Part shown: positions 1 to 6,905 of the stretch, piece after piece
Layout of the letters: the number at the start of each line of letters is the position of its first letter
Position numbering within the stretch: position 1 is the first letter of the stretch
Assembly (NCBI GenBank): GCA_030640215.1
Contig: DAOWJU010000035.1
Coordinates: forward strand, 1-10,463
Source of the DNA: Desulfuromonadales bacterium
Lineage (GTDB): Bacteria > Desulfobacterota > Desulfuromonadia > Desulfuromonadales > BM103
Direction of reading: 5' to 3'
DNA length: 10,463 nt
Notes under the pieces: generated by a model
Database searches by the model: none
What the model saw: only the letters and a program-made list of their open reading frames with translations
What the model was told of the DNA's origin: nothing
Position numbers and translations under genes: made by a program

Positions 1-33
1 AACCGATGCGGTTCGTACCTCACCACATCCTAC
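1..33 (-). repeat. GTAG-led imperfect palindrome (REP-like element)
   Basis: Read on the minus strand, the tetranucleotide GTAG (33-30) is followed directly by the arm GATGTGGT (29-22), a 9-nt loop and the arm ACCGCATC (12-5). The arms pair over 8 positions with one G-T wobble. A GTAG tetranucleotide ahead of an imperfect hairpin is the known layout of REP elements mobilised by REP-associated tyrosine transposases. It lies 12 bp beyond the CoA-transferase stop, so it may also act as an mRNA 3' end stem. There is no T-run, so it is not a classical terminator. The element may continue outside the window. Confidence 0.55.
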
Positions 34-45
34 TTATCTTTAGAT

Positions 46-1383
46 TTACAGGTAATTCAATTCCCTTGCTTGTTCGGTAATCTCTTCGCGGAAGTCTGGA
101 TGGGCAATCTTAATCAAAGATTTGGTGCGCTGTCTGACTGTCTTGCCATAGAGGTCAGCGACACCATATTCGGTGACCACATAGTGAACATGGTTACGGC
201 TGGTGACTACCCCGGCGCCTTGTTTTAACATCGGTACGATGCGACTGAGAACGGTGCCGTTGCGTTGTGTTGAGATGCTTGGCAGAGCAATAATCGGTAC
301 ACCGCTTTTGGCACGGGAAGCGCCATAGATGAAGTCCAGCTGGCCACCAACTGCAGAATGCATTCTCGTGCCAATACTGTCGGCGCAAACCTGACCGGTA
401 AAATCGACCTCAATGGCCGAGTTGATCGCCACCATGCGGTCGTTCTGCGCTACCACAAAGGGATCGTTAACATATTCTGTGCGGTGCAGTTCCACTAGTG
501 GATTGTTGTCTACCCATTCATACAGACGTTTGGTGCCGAGTAGAAAACCGCAGGTGATCTTGCCGGGATGCAGGCTTTTACGCGAACCGTTGACGACGCC
601 TGCTTCGACCAGATCAATTACTCCATCAGAGATCAGTTCGGAATGAATGCCGAGGTCTTTTTTCTCAAAGAGAAATTTCAGAACGGCATTGGGAAGCGCC
701 CCGATTCCTAACTGCATAGTTGCGCCGTCGGGGATCAACTTGGCAATGTGGGAGGCAATGCTTTCGACTACCTCCTGATCCGCATTATCCCCCATCGGCA
801 TTTCAAAGAGAGGAGTATCGCTAGGCACGATGTAATGCATTTTATCGATATGCATGGCCGTATCACCCAGAGTGCGCGGCATCTGTTTGTTTATTTGCGC
901 AATAACGATCTTGGCGACTTCTGCGGCTGAAATAGTCAAGCCAGATTCAGCACCCATGGAGCAGTAACCGTTTTCGTCTGGTGGGGAAACATGGATCAAT
1001 GCAACATCCAGGGGCAGGTGTCCATCTTTGAAGAGCAGGGGGAACTCAGAGAGCATCACCGGAGTGAAATCAGCGCGGCCCTGGTTGACCGCCTTGCGAA
1101 CGTTGGCGCTGATAAACATGGAGTTGACGCGCAGATGTCCTTCCATCTCAGGAGCGACATAATCATCCGGGCAGATGGTCAAAGGATGACAGATTTCAAC
1201 ATCCTGCAGTTCTGGAGCTCGTTTCACCAGTGCATCAAGCAACGGCAGCGGTACTGAAGCGTTGCCAGTCAAAAAGACCCGATCTCCAGACTTGATTGTC
1301 TTGATGGCTTCGTCTGACGTTGTGATGCGAGATTTACAAGCATCTTGCCAGTTGGGTCCAGTTTTATTTATCCCTAAAAGCAT
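46..1383 (-). CDS. Acetyl-CoA hydrolase / class I CoA-transferase (4-hydroxybutyrate or butyrate:acetate CoA-transferase type)
   Basis: A 445-residue protein of the acetyl-CoA hydrolase/transferase family, which moves CoA between acetyl-CoA and another carboxylate through a glutamyl-CoA thioester. The N-terminal half holds GDRVFLTGNASVPLPLL and HVSPPDENGYCSMG. The second half holds GIGALPNAV followed by SELISDG, whose Glu249 fits the catalytic glutamate. Further on come NDRMVAINSAIEVDFTGQV, ADSIGTRMHSAVGGQLDFI and the loop KSGVPIIALPS, all typical of the 4-hydroxybutyrate/butyrate CoA-transferase branch. Length is normal for the family. I start at ATG 1383, which has AAGGAG 8 nt upstream; a GTG three codons earlier overlaps that ribosome site. 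It is the last gene of the leftward block, 128 bp after the ligase. Likely role: loading the substrate acid with CoA from acetyl-CoA, or releasing product acid. Family sure; substrate unknown. Confidence 0.9.
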   Translation of the reverse strand: MLLGINKTGPNWQDACKSRITTSDEAIKTIKSGDRVFLTGNASVPLPLLDALVKRAPELQDVEICHPLTICPDDYVAPEMEGHLRVNSMFISANVRKAVNQGRADFTPVMLSEFPLLFKDGHLPLDVALIHVSPPDENGYCSMGAESGLTISAAEVAKIVIAQINKQMPRTLGDTAMHIDKMHYIVPSDTPLFEMPMGDNADQEVVESIASHIAKLIPDGATMQLGIGALPNAVLKFLFEKKDLGIHSELISDGVIDLVEAGVVNGSRKSLHPGKITCGFLLGTKRLYEWVDNNPLVELHRTEYVNDPFVVAQNDRMVAINSAIEVDFTGQVCADSIGTRMHSAVGGQLDFIYGASRAKSGVPIIALPSISTQRNGTVLSRIVPMLKQGAGVVTSRNHVHYVVTEYGVADLYGKTVRQRTKSLIKIAHPDFREEITEQARELNYL

Positions 1384-1471
1384 CTTTTTCACTCCTTAGA
1401 GGCTTAGAAGCTATTGTTTGACGTTAAGCAAAGACAAATTAGCCGCGGTTAAACAAAAGGTTTTGCATTAG

Positions 1472-1503
1472 TTTGATCAGCGTTCATCCGATTTGATCAG
1501 CGT
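1472..1503. repeat. Two 12-bp direct repeats, 20 bp apart
   Basis: TTTGATCAGCGT occurs at 1472-1483 and again at 1492-1503, separated by TCATCCGA. Each copy contains the palindrome TGATCA. The pair lies in the 128-bp gap between the ligase and the CoA-transferase, the second copy ending 8 bp from the ligase stop codon. It may be a degenerate piece of a dispersed intergenic repeat or a protein-binding site. No promoter or terminator is clear in the rest of the gap. Confidence 0.5.
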
Positions 1504-1511
1504 CCCATTGC

Positions 1512-3611
1512 TTAGCTTTTGCTCTCAATACGAATCCGACCATCAACTGCGAAAGCCTTGTCGGCAAAGGCCATGATCGGGTTCAAGTCCATTTCCTGGA
1601 TCATCGGCAGATCGCCGAGCAGCTGTGAGACCCGCTGAATCAATTCGGTCACAGCCTGTTTGTCAATTCCCGCTTCACCACGGACACCATCGAGCAACGC
1701 AGAGGTCTTGATTCCTGCGAGCATCTCATCTGCCTCAATTTTGGTCACAGGGGCGACCTTAAAAATCACGTCCTTGAGGACTTCGACATAGATACCACCG
1801 AGGCCGAACATGACCAGATGGCCTAATTCTCGTTCTGCGCTGGCTCCGATAATCAGTTCGCGCCCTCCGGGCAAGAATTTCTGTACCAGAAAACCGAGTT
1901 TGCCAAAGCTCCCAAGGCGGGCTTGCATTTCAATCACAGTATCGCGCACTTCTGTGGCGTTCTTAAGGTTGATTGCGACCCCGCCCATGTCGCTTTTATG
2001 GTCGATCTCGGCGCAGTCGACCTTGACAACAACCGGGTAGCCAATTTCTTCGGCTGCGAAGACCACTTGCTCGGCTTCTGTTGCAACATTCCAGGGTGCG
2101 ACCGGAATGCCGTAGGCTTCGAATATTTTGTAGACCTCGAAAGCGGAAAGGACTTCTCGGCCTGCCTGCTGGGCCTGCTCGATGATTGTTTTGGCTTGGT
2201 CGACGTCGACATTGTTAAAAATATGTGGCTGACCGATATCCCTTTGCTGAATCCGGCCGTATTGAACCAGGGCGCCAAGGGCGCGAGCGGCGTCGCCGGG
2301 GTTGGCGTAGTAAGGGACTTCACCTGCTTTGAGGATTGCCATGGTCTTCTGGTACCGCTCCAATTTCAGGTTGGTCATAAAGTTACAGACCAGCGGCTTA
2401 CGACGCTGACGGCTGACGTCGACAATCTCGCGGGCGACAGCGTCAGTATCGGTGAAGGGTGCAGTGACAAAGTTGATATAGATGCAGTCAATCTGTGCAT
2501 CGTCCAGTAATACATCGAGGGCCGCACGGAACTGTGGGCCACCAGCGGTGGCGACCACGTCGATGGGGTTTTCCAGCGCCGCTTGAGGGAACTGGGTCTC
2601 CTGCAATTTGGCGATTGATGTATCAGAGAGCTTTGGTACTTCGAGGTCGAAATCGACCAGCACATCAGTGGCGATAACCGCCGGTCCTCCTGTGTTGGTG
2701 ATAATGCCAACCCGGTTACCGGTGGGGGTCGGCTGGCTGGAGAAAGCCATCGCAGCGCGAACCATTTCGCCTTCGTCATTGAAGGGCAGGACGCCGATCT
2801 TTTCAAAAATCAGTTCGGTGGCGATATCGACTCCGGCCAGTGAACCGGTATGGGAGGAGGCCGCTTTAGCGCCTTCTTCCGTCCGTCCGGCTTTCATGGC
2901 TAACACCGGTTTCTTTGCTGTCACCTCGCGGGTTACTTCAAGGAATTCACGTGGTTTGTCAAATCCTTCAGTATAAAGAATGATCGCTTTGGTTCCTTCG
3001 TCCTCGCCGTAATATTGGATGATTTCAGGGATCGACACATCGCAGGCGTTGCCGTTGGAGGCATAGAGCCGCTGGCCAATATCCAGATCGTCCAGCACCT
3101 GCATGATCAAAGCACCGACGCCACCACTTAAAGCGACGACCGAGATGCTGCCCGGCTTGGGGAAGGTGAAGGTGAAATTGCAGTAGGCGTTAAGTCCCGG
3201 ATCGGAATTGATAATCCCCTGACAATTGGGACCAAACAATCGGATGCCGTATTTGCGGGCGTTGGCTAGAAACTCTTCCTGCAGTCTGACTCCCTCTTCG
3301 CCCATTTCACTGAAACCTGCAGAGTTGATAATGACTGCCTTAACGCCTTTTTGACCACATTCCTCGATTGCCTGGGGGACAAACTGGCTGGGGATAATGA
3401 TATGTGCCAGGTCGACTTCACCGGGGATATCCGCAATGGTTGGATAGGACTTGAGTCCACATACCTCGGTGGCCTTGGCATTGACGGGGTAGATCTCGCC
3501 TTTGTAACCATAGGTCTGGAGATTCCTGATGATGACATTGCCGATGGAGAGCTCTTTGGTCGAGGCACCAATCAGTGCTACCGATTTTGGTTTGAATAAG
3601 GCATCCAGCAT
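1512..3611 (-). CDS. ADP-forming acyl-CoA synthetase (acetate-CoA ligase family, fused alpha-beta)
   Basis: A 699-residue single-chain NDP-forming acyl-CoA synthetase, which joins an acid to CoA using ATP and gives ADP and phosphate. The reaction is reversible and can make ATP from a CoA ester. Domain order is as expected: a CoA-binding domain at the start (KPKSVALIGAS near residue 8), flavodoxin-like ligase domains with GPNCQGI, the phosphohistidine loop SSHTGSLAG (His254), and a C-terminal ATP-grasp domain from about residue 480 with HKSDMGGV (~538), FGLGGIYVEV (~603) and EMDLNPI (~675). All landmarks for activity are present. Where many relatives read SQSG, this one reads LSGGVGA. I start at ATG 3611 because GAGGAG lies just upstream and the conserved domain begins at once. 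An in-frame extension to 3701 would overlap the previous gene. The start lies one base after the D-component stop, so the two are probably translationally coupled. Substrate unknown. Confidence 0.92.
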   Translation of the reverse strand: MLDALFKPKSVALIGASTKELSIGNVIIRNLQTYGYKGEIYPVNAKATEVCGLKSYPTIADIPGEVDLAHIIIPSQFVPQAIEECGQKGVKAVIINSAGFSEMGEEGVRLQEEFLANARKYGIRLFGPNCQGIINSDPGLNAYCNFTFTFPKPGSISVVALSGGVGALIMQVLDDLDIGQRLYASNGNACDVSIPEIIQYYGEDEGTKAIILYTEGFDKPREFLEVTREVTAKKPVLAMKAGRTEEGAKAASSHTGSLAGVDIATELIFEKIGVLPFNDEGEMVRAAMAFSSQPTPTGNRVGIITNTGGPAVIATDVLVDFDLEVPKLSDTSIAKLQETQFPQAALENPIDVVATAGGPQFRAALDVLLDDAQIDCIYINFVTAPFTDTDAVAREIVDVSRQRRKPLVCNFMTNLKLERYQKTMAILKAGEVPYYANPGDAARALGALVQYGRIQQRDIGQPHIFNNVDVDQAKTIIEQAQQAGREVLSAFEVYKIFEAYGIPVAPWNVATEAEQVVFAAEEIGYPVVVKVDCAEIDHKSDMGGVAINLKNATEVRDTVIEMQARLGSFGKLGFLVQKFLPGGRELIIGASAERELGHLVMFGLGGIYVEVLKDVIFKVAPVTKIEADEMLAGIKTSALLDGVRGEAGIDKQAVTELIQRVSQLLGDLPMIQEMDLNPIMAFADKAFAVDGRIRIESKS

Positions 3612-3612
3612 C

Positions 3613-4860
3613 TTATTTTCTCTCCTCAAGTTGCTCAATAAAGGCTTCGACGTTGGTTCGGGTCTGTTCATCAGAAACACAGCGCAGATCATTAAGGTCA
3701 CCGGAAATCACCAGACTCGGAATGCCGGTTTCCTGCTCCAGTCGCTGGGGCATGCCGTAGCGACTGTTGGAATTGCAGGGGCAGGTCTTGGCATCATGAT
3801 AGATGATGCCGTCGATATGGAATTTCTCCAGCATTTCTTTGATGTACCCTTCCTTGTATGCGTCAGAGCGAACGATAAAGAGCCCAAGATAAGCCTTGGC
3901 CATGCTGCGAATAGGGTCGTTGGCGTCAAAGTCTGGGAAAATCCAGCTGCTGCAGTAGGTGGAAACCAGCACGCTGGCTTGCAGTTCGGCGAACAGCTCG
4001 GAATGCTGACGCAGACGTCCCCAGACCGGCATCCCTTCCCAGTAGATACGATGTTTCTCGCTATCAACCGCGCCTACCTTGTCAACCGTCCGTTGCTTGA
4101 GTTCGCCAAGCAGTTGCTGGTAATAGTCAACCGCCTGCTGGGTGCCGCGCAAGACCACTGCCGGACCCATGTGGATGGTGCCGTCGAAAAAGGTGAGAGG
4201 AGCCGGGGAAACTGAGGCGGTCTCGAGAACCTGTCGCCAGAGTTCAGTGCATTCGCGGGAGAGAGCGACGGTTTCACGCAGACGCTGCATCTCCAGTTTT
4301 TGTCCGGAAACCTCTTCCAGGGTCGGGATCAGCGCTTCAATTTGCTGAGTGACATCATCGATCAGAATGTCGCTGACATCGGTAAAGTTTTTTGGCGAAG
4401 TAATGCCGATGCAGGGAACGTCCAGCTCTTTTGCGTACCAGGAAAACCAGTCCTGAACATCGCGACACTGGTTGGTGTTGTAGACCAGCACGTCAGGGCG
4501 GGGTGGGGCGTCAATTCCCGGGTAGGCTTTGGCAAGGGGGGAAACCCCTTTAAGGTAAGCGCCTATGTCGGCAGTCAGGTATGAACAAATGTCAGGAGAA
4601 TAGCCGATGATGTTGGCTTCGGGGATCAGATCAGTGGCCATCCGAGTTGCGCCGAGCATAGCCGCGTGGTTCTCTGGAAAGTGTACGGCAAAGCCCATCG
4701 CTCTGAGTAGCTCCGCAGGTCCAACACTGGTACACCAGGCGACCTTGCGGTCTGTCGATTTTGCCGCGTCATTCAGATCGTAGAAGTAGTCAGACATGAT
4801 TTTCAGCATCTGTCCGGTTGCTTCGATCTTTTTTCTTTGCGGTCGTTTCTCTTCTGCCAT
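3613..4860 (-). CDS. 2-hydroxyacyl-CoA dehydratase / benzoyl-CoA reductase superfamily D-component (single iron-sulfur subunit)
   Basis: A 415-residue member of the HgdB/BcrB-like family, whose members carry an iron-sulfur cluster and perform difficult ketyl-radical or ring reductions after ATP-driven electron input. The ICSYL motif (Cys92), NQCRD (Cys132) and AKTCPCN (Cys360, Cys362) near the C-terminal DGIIYH match the usual three cluster-cysteine regions (CSY, HTCD, RSC). Cys43 (VAWCTSVGPAEL) and Cys303 (TYCSSWIF) are additional; Cys150, Cys204 and Cys394 also occur. The start is ATG 4860, preceded by GGGAGAG; a TTG at 4872 lacks a ribosome site. Usual dehydratases and class I benzoyl-CoA reductases need two such subunits, but only one is encoded here. 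It is followed by the ligase with a 1-bp gap and preceded by its activator. It could be a homodimeric acyl-CoA dehydratase/reductase or a double-cubane-cluster protein (YjiM/DCCP type). Family call firm, reaction open. Confidence 0.85.
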   Translation of the reverse strand: MAEEKRPQRKKIEATGQMLKIMSDYFYDLNDAAKSTDRKVAWCTSVGPAELLRAMGFAVHFPENHAAMLGATRMATDLIPEANIIGYSPDICSYLTADIGAYLKGVSPLAKAYPGIDAPPRPDVLVYNTNQCRDVQDWFSWYAKELDVPCIGITSPKNFTDVSDILIDDVTQQIEALIPTLEEVSGQKLEMQRLRETVALSRECTELWRQVLETASVSPAPLTFFDGTIHMGPAVVLRGTQQAVDYYQQLLGELKQRTVDKVGAVDSEKHRIYWEGMPVWGRLRQHSELFAELQASVLVSTYCSSWIFPDFDANDPIRSMAKAYLGLFIVRSDAYKEGYIKEMLEKFHIDGIIYHDAKTCPCNSNSRYGMPQRLEQETGIPSLVISGDLNDLRCVSDEQTRTNVEAFIEQLEERK

Positions 4861-4914
4861 GATCTCTCCCAATTCTCTGTCTTTCGTCTTTTCGTCTTCC
4901 TCTTTTTCGCTGCC
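4861..4914 (-). other. Purine-rich spacer with GACGAAA repeats
   Basis: The 54-bp gap between activator and D-component is almost pure purine on the coding strand, with GACGAAAAGACGAAAGACAGAG in its middle (two GACGAAA units, then GACAGAG). It ends in the GGGAGAG ribosome site of the D-component. No promoter is visible, so the two genes probably share a transcript. The purine tract may keep the leader unstructured or set subunit ratio. Confidence 0.4.
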
Positions 4915-5700
4915 CTAATTGGTTGTTGCATCCAGAGCGTATAGGGCTGCGCCATGAGCGCCGGTCAATTGAGGGAATTCCGGAATCAGTATCGGTCGGC
5001 CGATCAGTTCCGCGGCCATTTCAACCAGATAAGGATTGTGGGCGACTACGCCGCCACTCAAAACCACTTTTTCGGTCAGGGAATCCATCTCCAGAACCCG
5101 TTGGATCATCGAGTAGAAGATTCCCTTGATAATGTCTGTGACCGGCTTGCCATGACGAATATTCTCTAAAACCTCGGTGGCCGAGAAGACTGTGCAGTAG
5201 CTACCGAGTTTGATCATTTCTGTCGCCTGGCTGGCCAGGTTGTTCATTTCGTCCAGGGGGATATCAAGCCGGCTCGACATCTCCTCAAGAAAAGCTCCGG
5301 TTCCGGCGGCACATTTACGATTCATCTTAAAGCTGTCGCGTTGTCCTTTGGTGTTGAGCTTGATGACCTTATTGTCCTGGCCACCGATGTCGATAATTGT
5401 GATCGCTTCAGAAAAGTGGTGGTAACAGCCTTTAGCGTGGCAGCCGATTTCGGTTTTGCTGGTTTCAGTGACAAAGGCGACGTTGTTACGGCCATAACCA
5501 GTGGCGACCGCATTGACGATATCGCTCCGCTCGGCACCGGCCAACTCCAGAGAAGCATCCAGGCAGATCGCTGCTGTTGCGGCAAAATTGATCCCAGATT
5601 TTTTTGCCGAATGACCGAGTAACACTCCGTGCCGGTCGATAACCGCCACCTTGGTGCGAGATGCTCCCATGTCAAGTCCAACGTAGATCGATTGTGCCAT
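4915..5700 (-). CDS. ATP-dependent activator (activase) of 2-hydroxyacyl-CoA dehydratase type, ASKHA fold
   Basis: A 261-residue HgdC/YjiL-like ATPase that carries a [4Fe-4S] cluster between two monomers and injects one low-potential electron into its partner at the cost of ATP. The ASKHA phosphate-1 motif is GLDMGASRTKVAVID near residue 8; the second is IIDIGGQDNKVI (~100), and VVLSGGVVAHN lies near residue 217. The two cluster cysteines are Cys130 in KCAAGTG and Cys169 in SYCTVFSATEV. Their 39-residue spacing equals that of HgdC. The C-terminal GAHGAALYA is typical. I start at ATG 5700, with AAGGT upstream and the conserved fold starting immediately. A TTG at 5778 would overlap the IclR stop and translate a REP element. 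It lies directly before its presumed partner subunit. Its electron donor, usually ferredoxin or flavodoxin, is not encoded nearby. Confidence 0.92.
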   Translation of the reverse strand: MAQSIYVGLDMGASRTKVAVIDRHGVLLGHSAKKSGINFAATAAICLDASLELAGAERSDIVNAVATGYGRNNVAFVTETSKTEIGCHAKGCYHHFSEAITIIDIGGQDNKVIKLNTKGQRDSFKMNRKCAAGTGAFLEEMSSRLDIPLDEMNNLASQATEMIKLGSYCTVFSATEVLENIRHGKPVTDIIKGIFYSMIQRVLEMDSLTEKVVLSGGVVAHNPYLVEMAAELIGRPILIPEFPQLTGAHGAALYALDATTN

Positions 5701-5721
5701 TTGTTTACCTTGTGAATTGCT

Positions 5722-5745
5722 GGGCGCGGTATGAAGCGCCCCTAC
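5722..5745 (-). repeat. GTAG-led palindrome (REP-like element) in the activator leader
   Basis: On the minus strand GTAG (5745-5742) leads straight into the arm GGGCGC (5741-5736), an 8-nt loop and the perfect reverse complement GCGCCC (5727-5722). This matches the REP layout seen at the left window edge, in the same orientation. It lies between the IclR gene and the activator, a few bases ahead of the activator ribosome site. In mRNA it would form a stable stem that could protect or attenuate the downstream message. Confidence 0.6.
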
Positions 5746-5774
5746 GGATGAAACAATAAAAGGCCGGATGTTGT

Positions 5775-6626
5775 TCAACAGCGGGCGGCCTCTGACTCAA
5801 TTGTTCTGACCAGGTTAACCAGACGAGGCCCAATATCGTCTTCGAGCATGTGCTGGCGCAGCACAAACGATGGTGCTGCACAATTAAAGGTCAATAGCCG
5901 GGTGCCGGCGATCGGCAGCATTGGGACGCCAATGGCGTTGACGTCGCTACGCCATTCACCGATAGACAAACAAAAACCGCGTTCTTGATAGTCACGCAAA
6001 GCCTGTTCAATGCCAGTCTTATGTTCTGGCCAATTGTCAGGGTCTCGTTGATGAATGTTGTCCATCAACTGCTCCCGCTCATTTTCCGGTAGGCCGCAAA
6101 GCAGGGCCCGCCCCATGGCGGTTGTCGCTATGGGAACTCGGGTTCCCGGCTCGCGACGTAAGGAAACGGTGGCGTCAGTGCTGTGTCGTCCATCGAGATA
6201 GATCATGCCGAGACGATCGCGGGTGCCGACCGAAACCACGGTATGTGAATAGTCTGCCAGTTCCTGCATCAGGGGGCGGGCGATCTTCAATACATCCATG
6301 TTGGTGAGTAATGAGAAACCGAGGGAGAGAACCCCGGTGCCGAGTTGGTATTTGCCCAGTTTTTCATCATGATAGAGGTAGCCCATGCGGGTCAGGGTGT
6401 AAGTCAGACGGGAAACGGTCGGCTTTGGCAGCCCGGTGCGCTCAGCAATGTCCTGGTTACCCAGGTGCCGATCTCTGGGCTTGAAACAACGCAGGACTTC
6501 CAGACCACGGGCCAGGGCCGTCACAAACTGGCGGTCCTTGCTGTTCTCTTCCAGAGGGTCGAGTCCATTCGTCGCGATCAACTCTGCTTTACTGCTCTTG
6601 TTGTCCAATGCCGTGCTGTCATTCAT
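5775..6626 (-). CDS. IclR-family transcriptional regulator
   Basis: A 283-residue IclR-type regulator. After a polar tail of about 34 residues, FVTALARGLEVLRCF opens the winged helix-turn-helix, whose recognition helix lies in LPKPTVSRLTYTLTRMGYL (about 66-84). The effector-binding domain follows from about residue 110, with YLDGRHSTDATVSLRREPGTRVPI and ATTAMGRALLCGL as family landmarks, then FCLSIGEWRSDVNAIGVPM. Members of this family bind small organic acids or their CoA or aromatic relatives and often control catabolic genes next to them. The start ATG 6626 has GGGAG about 9 nt upstream. It is the first gene of the leftward block and divergent from the beta-oxidation-like block. Palindromes in the shared gap suggest that it controls both sides, including itself. 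Whether it represses or activates is not certain; operator placement favours repression of the rightward promoter. Confidence 0.92.
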   Translation of the reverse strand: MNDSTALDNKSSKAELIATNGLDPLEENSKDRQFVTALARGLEVLRCFKPRDRHLGNQDIAERTGLPKPTVSRLTYTLTRMGYLYHDEKLGKYQLGTGVLSLGFSLLTNMDVLKIARPLMQELADYSHTVVSVGTRDRLGMIYLDGRHSTDATVSLRREPGTRVPIATTAMGRALLCGLPENEREQLMDNIHQRDPDNWPEHKTGIEQALRDYQERGFCLSIGEWRSDVNAIGVPMLPIAGTRLLTFNCAAPSFVLRQHMLEDDIGPRLVNLVRTIESEAARC

Positions 6627-6658
6627 AGACTTTTTCTCCCGGCTGCTATTGATTTTAA

Positions 6659-6687
6659 TGTCTATCGAAAAGGGCTGGCAGTGTCAA
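6659..6687 (-). promoter_or_regulatory. Candidate proximal promoter of the IclR-led block
   Basis: On the minus strand a perfect -35 TTGACA (6687-6682) is followed after 17 bp by TAGACA (6664-6659), a weak -10. Transcription would start near 6652, giving a leader of about 26 nt to the IclR ATG. A CGAAA half-site (6666-6670) lies just inside the spacer. Strength rests on the -35 only. Confidence 0.4.
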
Positions 6688-6715
6688 GGAATAAAACGAT
6701 GTTATCGAAATCTAG

Positions 6716-6730
6716 TTTTGCATGGCGAAA
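6716..6730. promoter_or_regulatory. Candidate IclR-regulator operator, left site
   Basis: TTTTGCATGGCGAAA is an imperfect palindrome centred at 6723 and matches the right-hand operator at 11 of 15 positions. Further CGAAA half-sites lie at 6706-6710 (20 bp away) and 6666-6670 (40 bp further left), on the same face of the helix. It sits between the two candidate leftward promoters, so a bound regulator could control its own gene. Confidence 0.4.
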
Positions 6731-6775
6731 CAGCGACATGCTTGGATGACCCGAAATACTGTCTAGAAAGAACTT

Positions 6776-6805
6776 ATAATAGATGTAAAACCATTTAGTG
6801 TACAA
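6776..6805 (-). promoter_or_regulatory. Candidate distal promoter of the IclR-led block
   Basis: On the minus strand TTGTAC (6805-6800) and TATTAT (6781-6776) are separated by 18 bp. Transcription would begin near 6769 and cross the left operator (6716-6730), which would fit autorepression. It is an alternative or addition to the proximal promoter. Confidence 0.35.
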
Positions 6806-6856
6806 TTAAAAACCTTGTAAAAACATGCTTTTGCGTGATTGATTGCTGGATGGATG

Positions 6857-6873
6857 TTTTCTTCGGAAGAAAA
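6857..6873. promoter_or_regulatory. 17-bp palindrome upstream of the rightward promoter
   Basis: TTTTCTTC and GAAGAAAA form perfect 8-bp arms around a single G. The element ends 3 bp before the -35 box of the rightward promoter, centred about 47 bp upstream of the likely transcription start. That is a usual position for an activator. Its sequence differs from the CGAAA palindromes, so a second regulator is possible. No T-run follows on either strand, so it is not a terminator. Confidence 0.4.
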
Positions 6874-6876
6874 ATA

Positions 6877-6905
6877 TTTACAAGCACTGGGTTGTTAGGT
6901 AATAT
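6877..6905 (+). promoter_or_regulatory. Sigma-70-type promoter of the rightward block
   Basis: TTTACA (6877-6882) and TAATAT (6900-6905) are separated by exactly 17 bp, the best sigma-70-type pair in the gap. Transcription should begin near 6912, which falls inside the operator pair at 6905-6940. A regulator bound there would block initiation. The resulting leader is about 170 nt. Confidence 0.55.

Noticed and set aside
1923..2510. A 195-codon open frame on the plus strand
   Set aside because: It is antisense to the conserved ATP-grasp part of the ligase, a frequent shadow effect; no domain or ribosome site supports it.
3529..4215. A 228-codon open frame on the plus strand
   Set aside because: It lies antisense to the D-component and the ligase start, both with clear family motifs; its translation shows no recognisable domain.
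5701..5778. TTG start for the activator overlapping the IclR stop
   Set aside because: It would translate the REP-like palindrome as a 26-residue tail; ATG 5700 has its own ribosome site and fits the family start.
6857..6880. Rho-independent terminator
   Set aside because: The palindrome is not followed by a T-run on either strand and lies upstream of a promoter, not after a gene.
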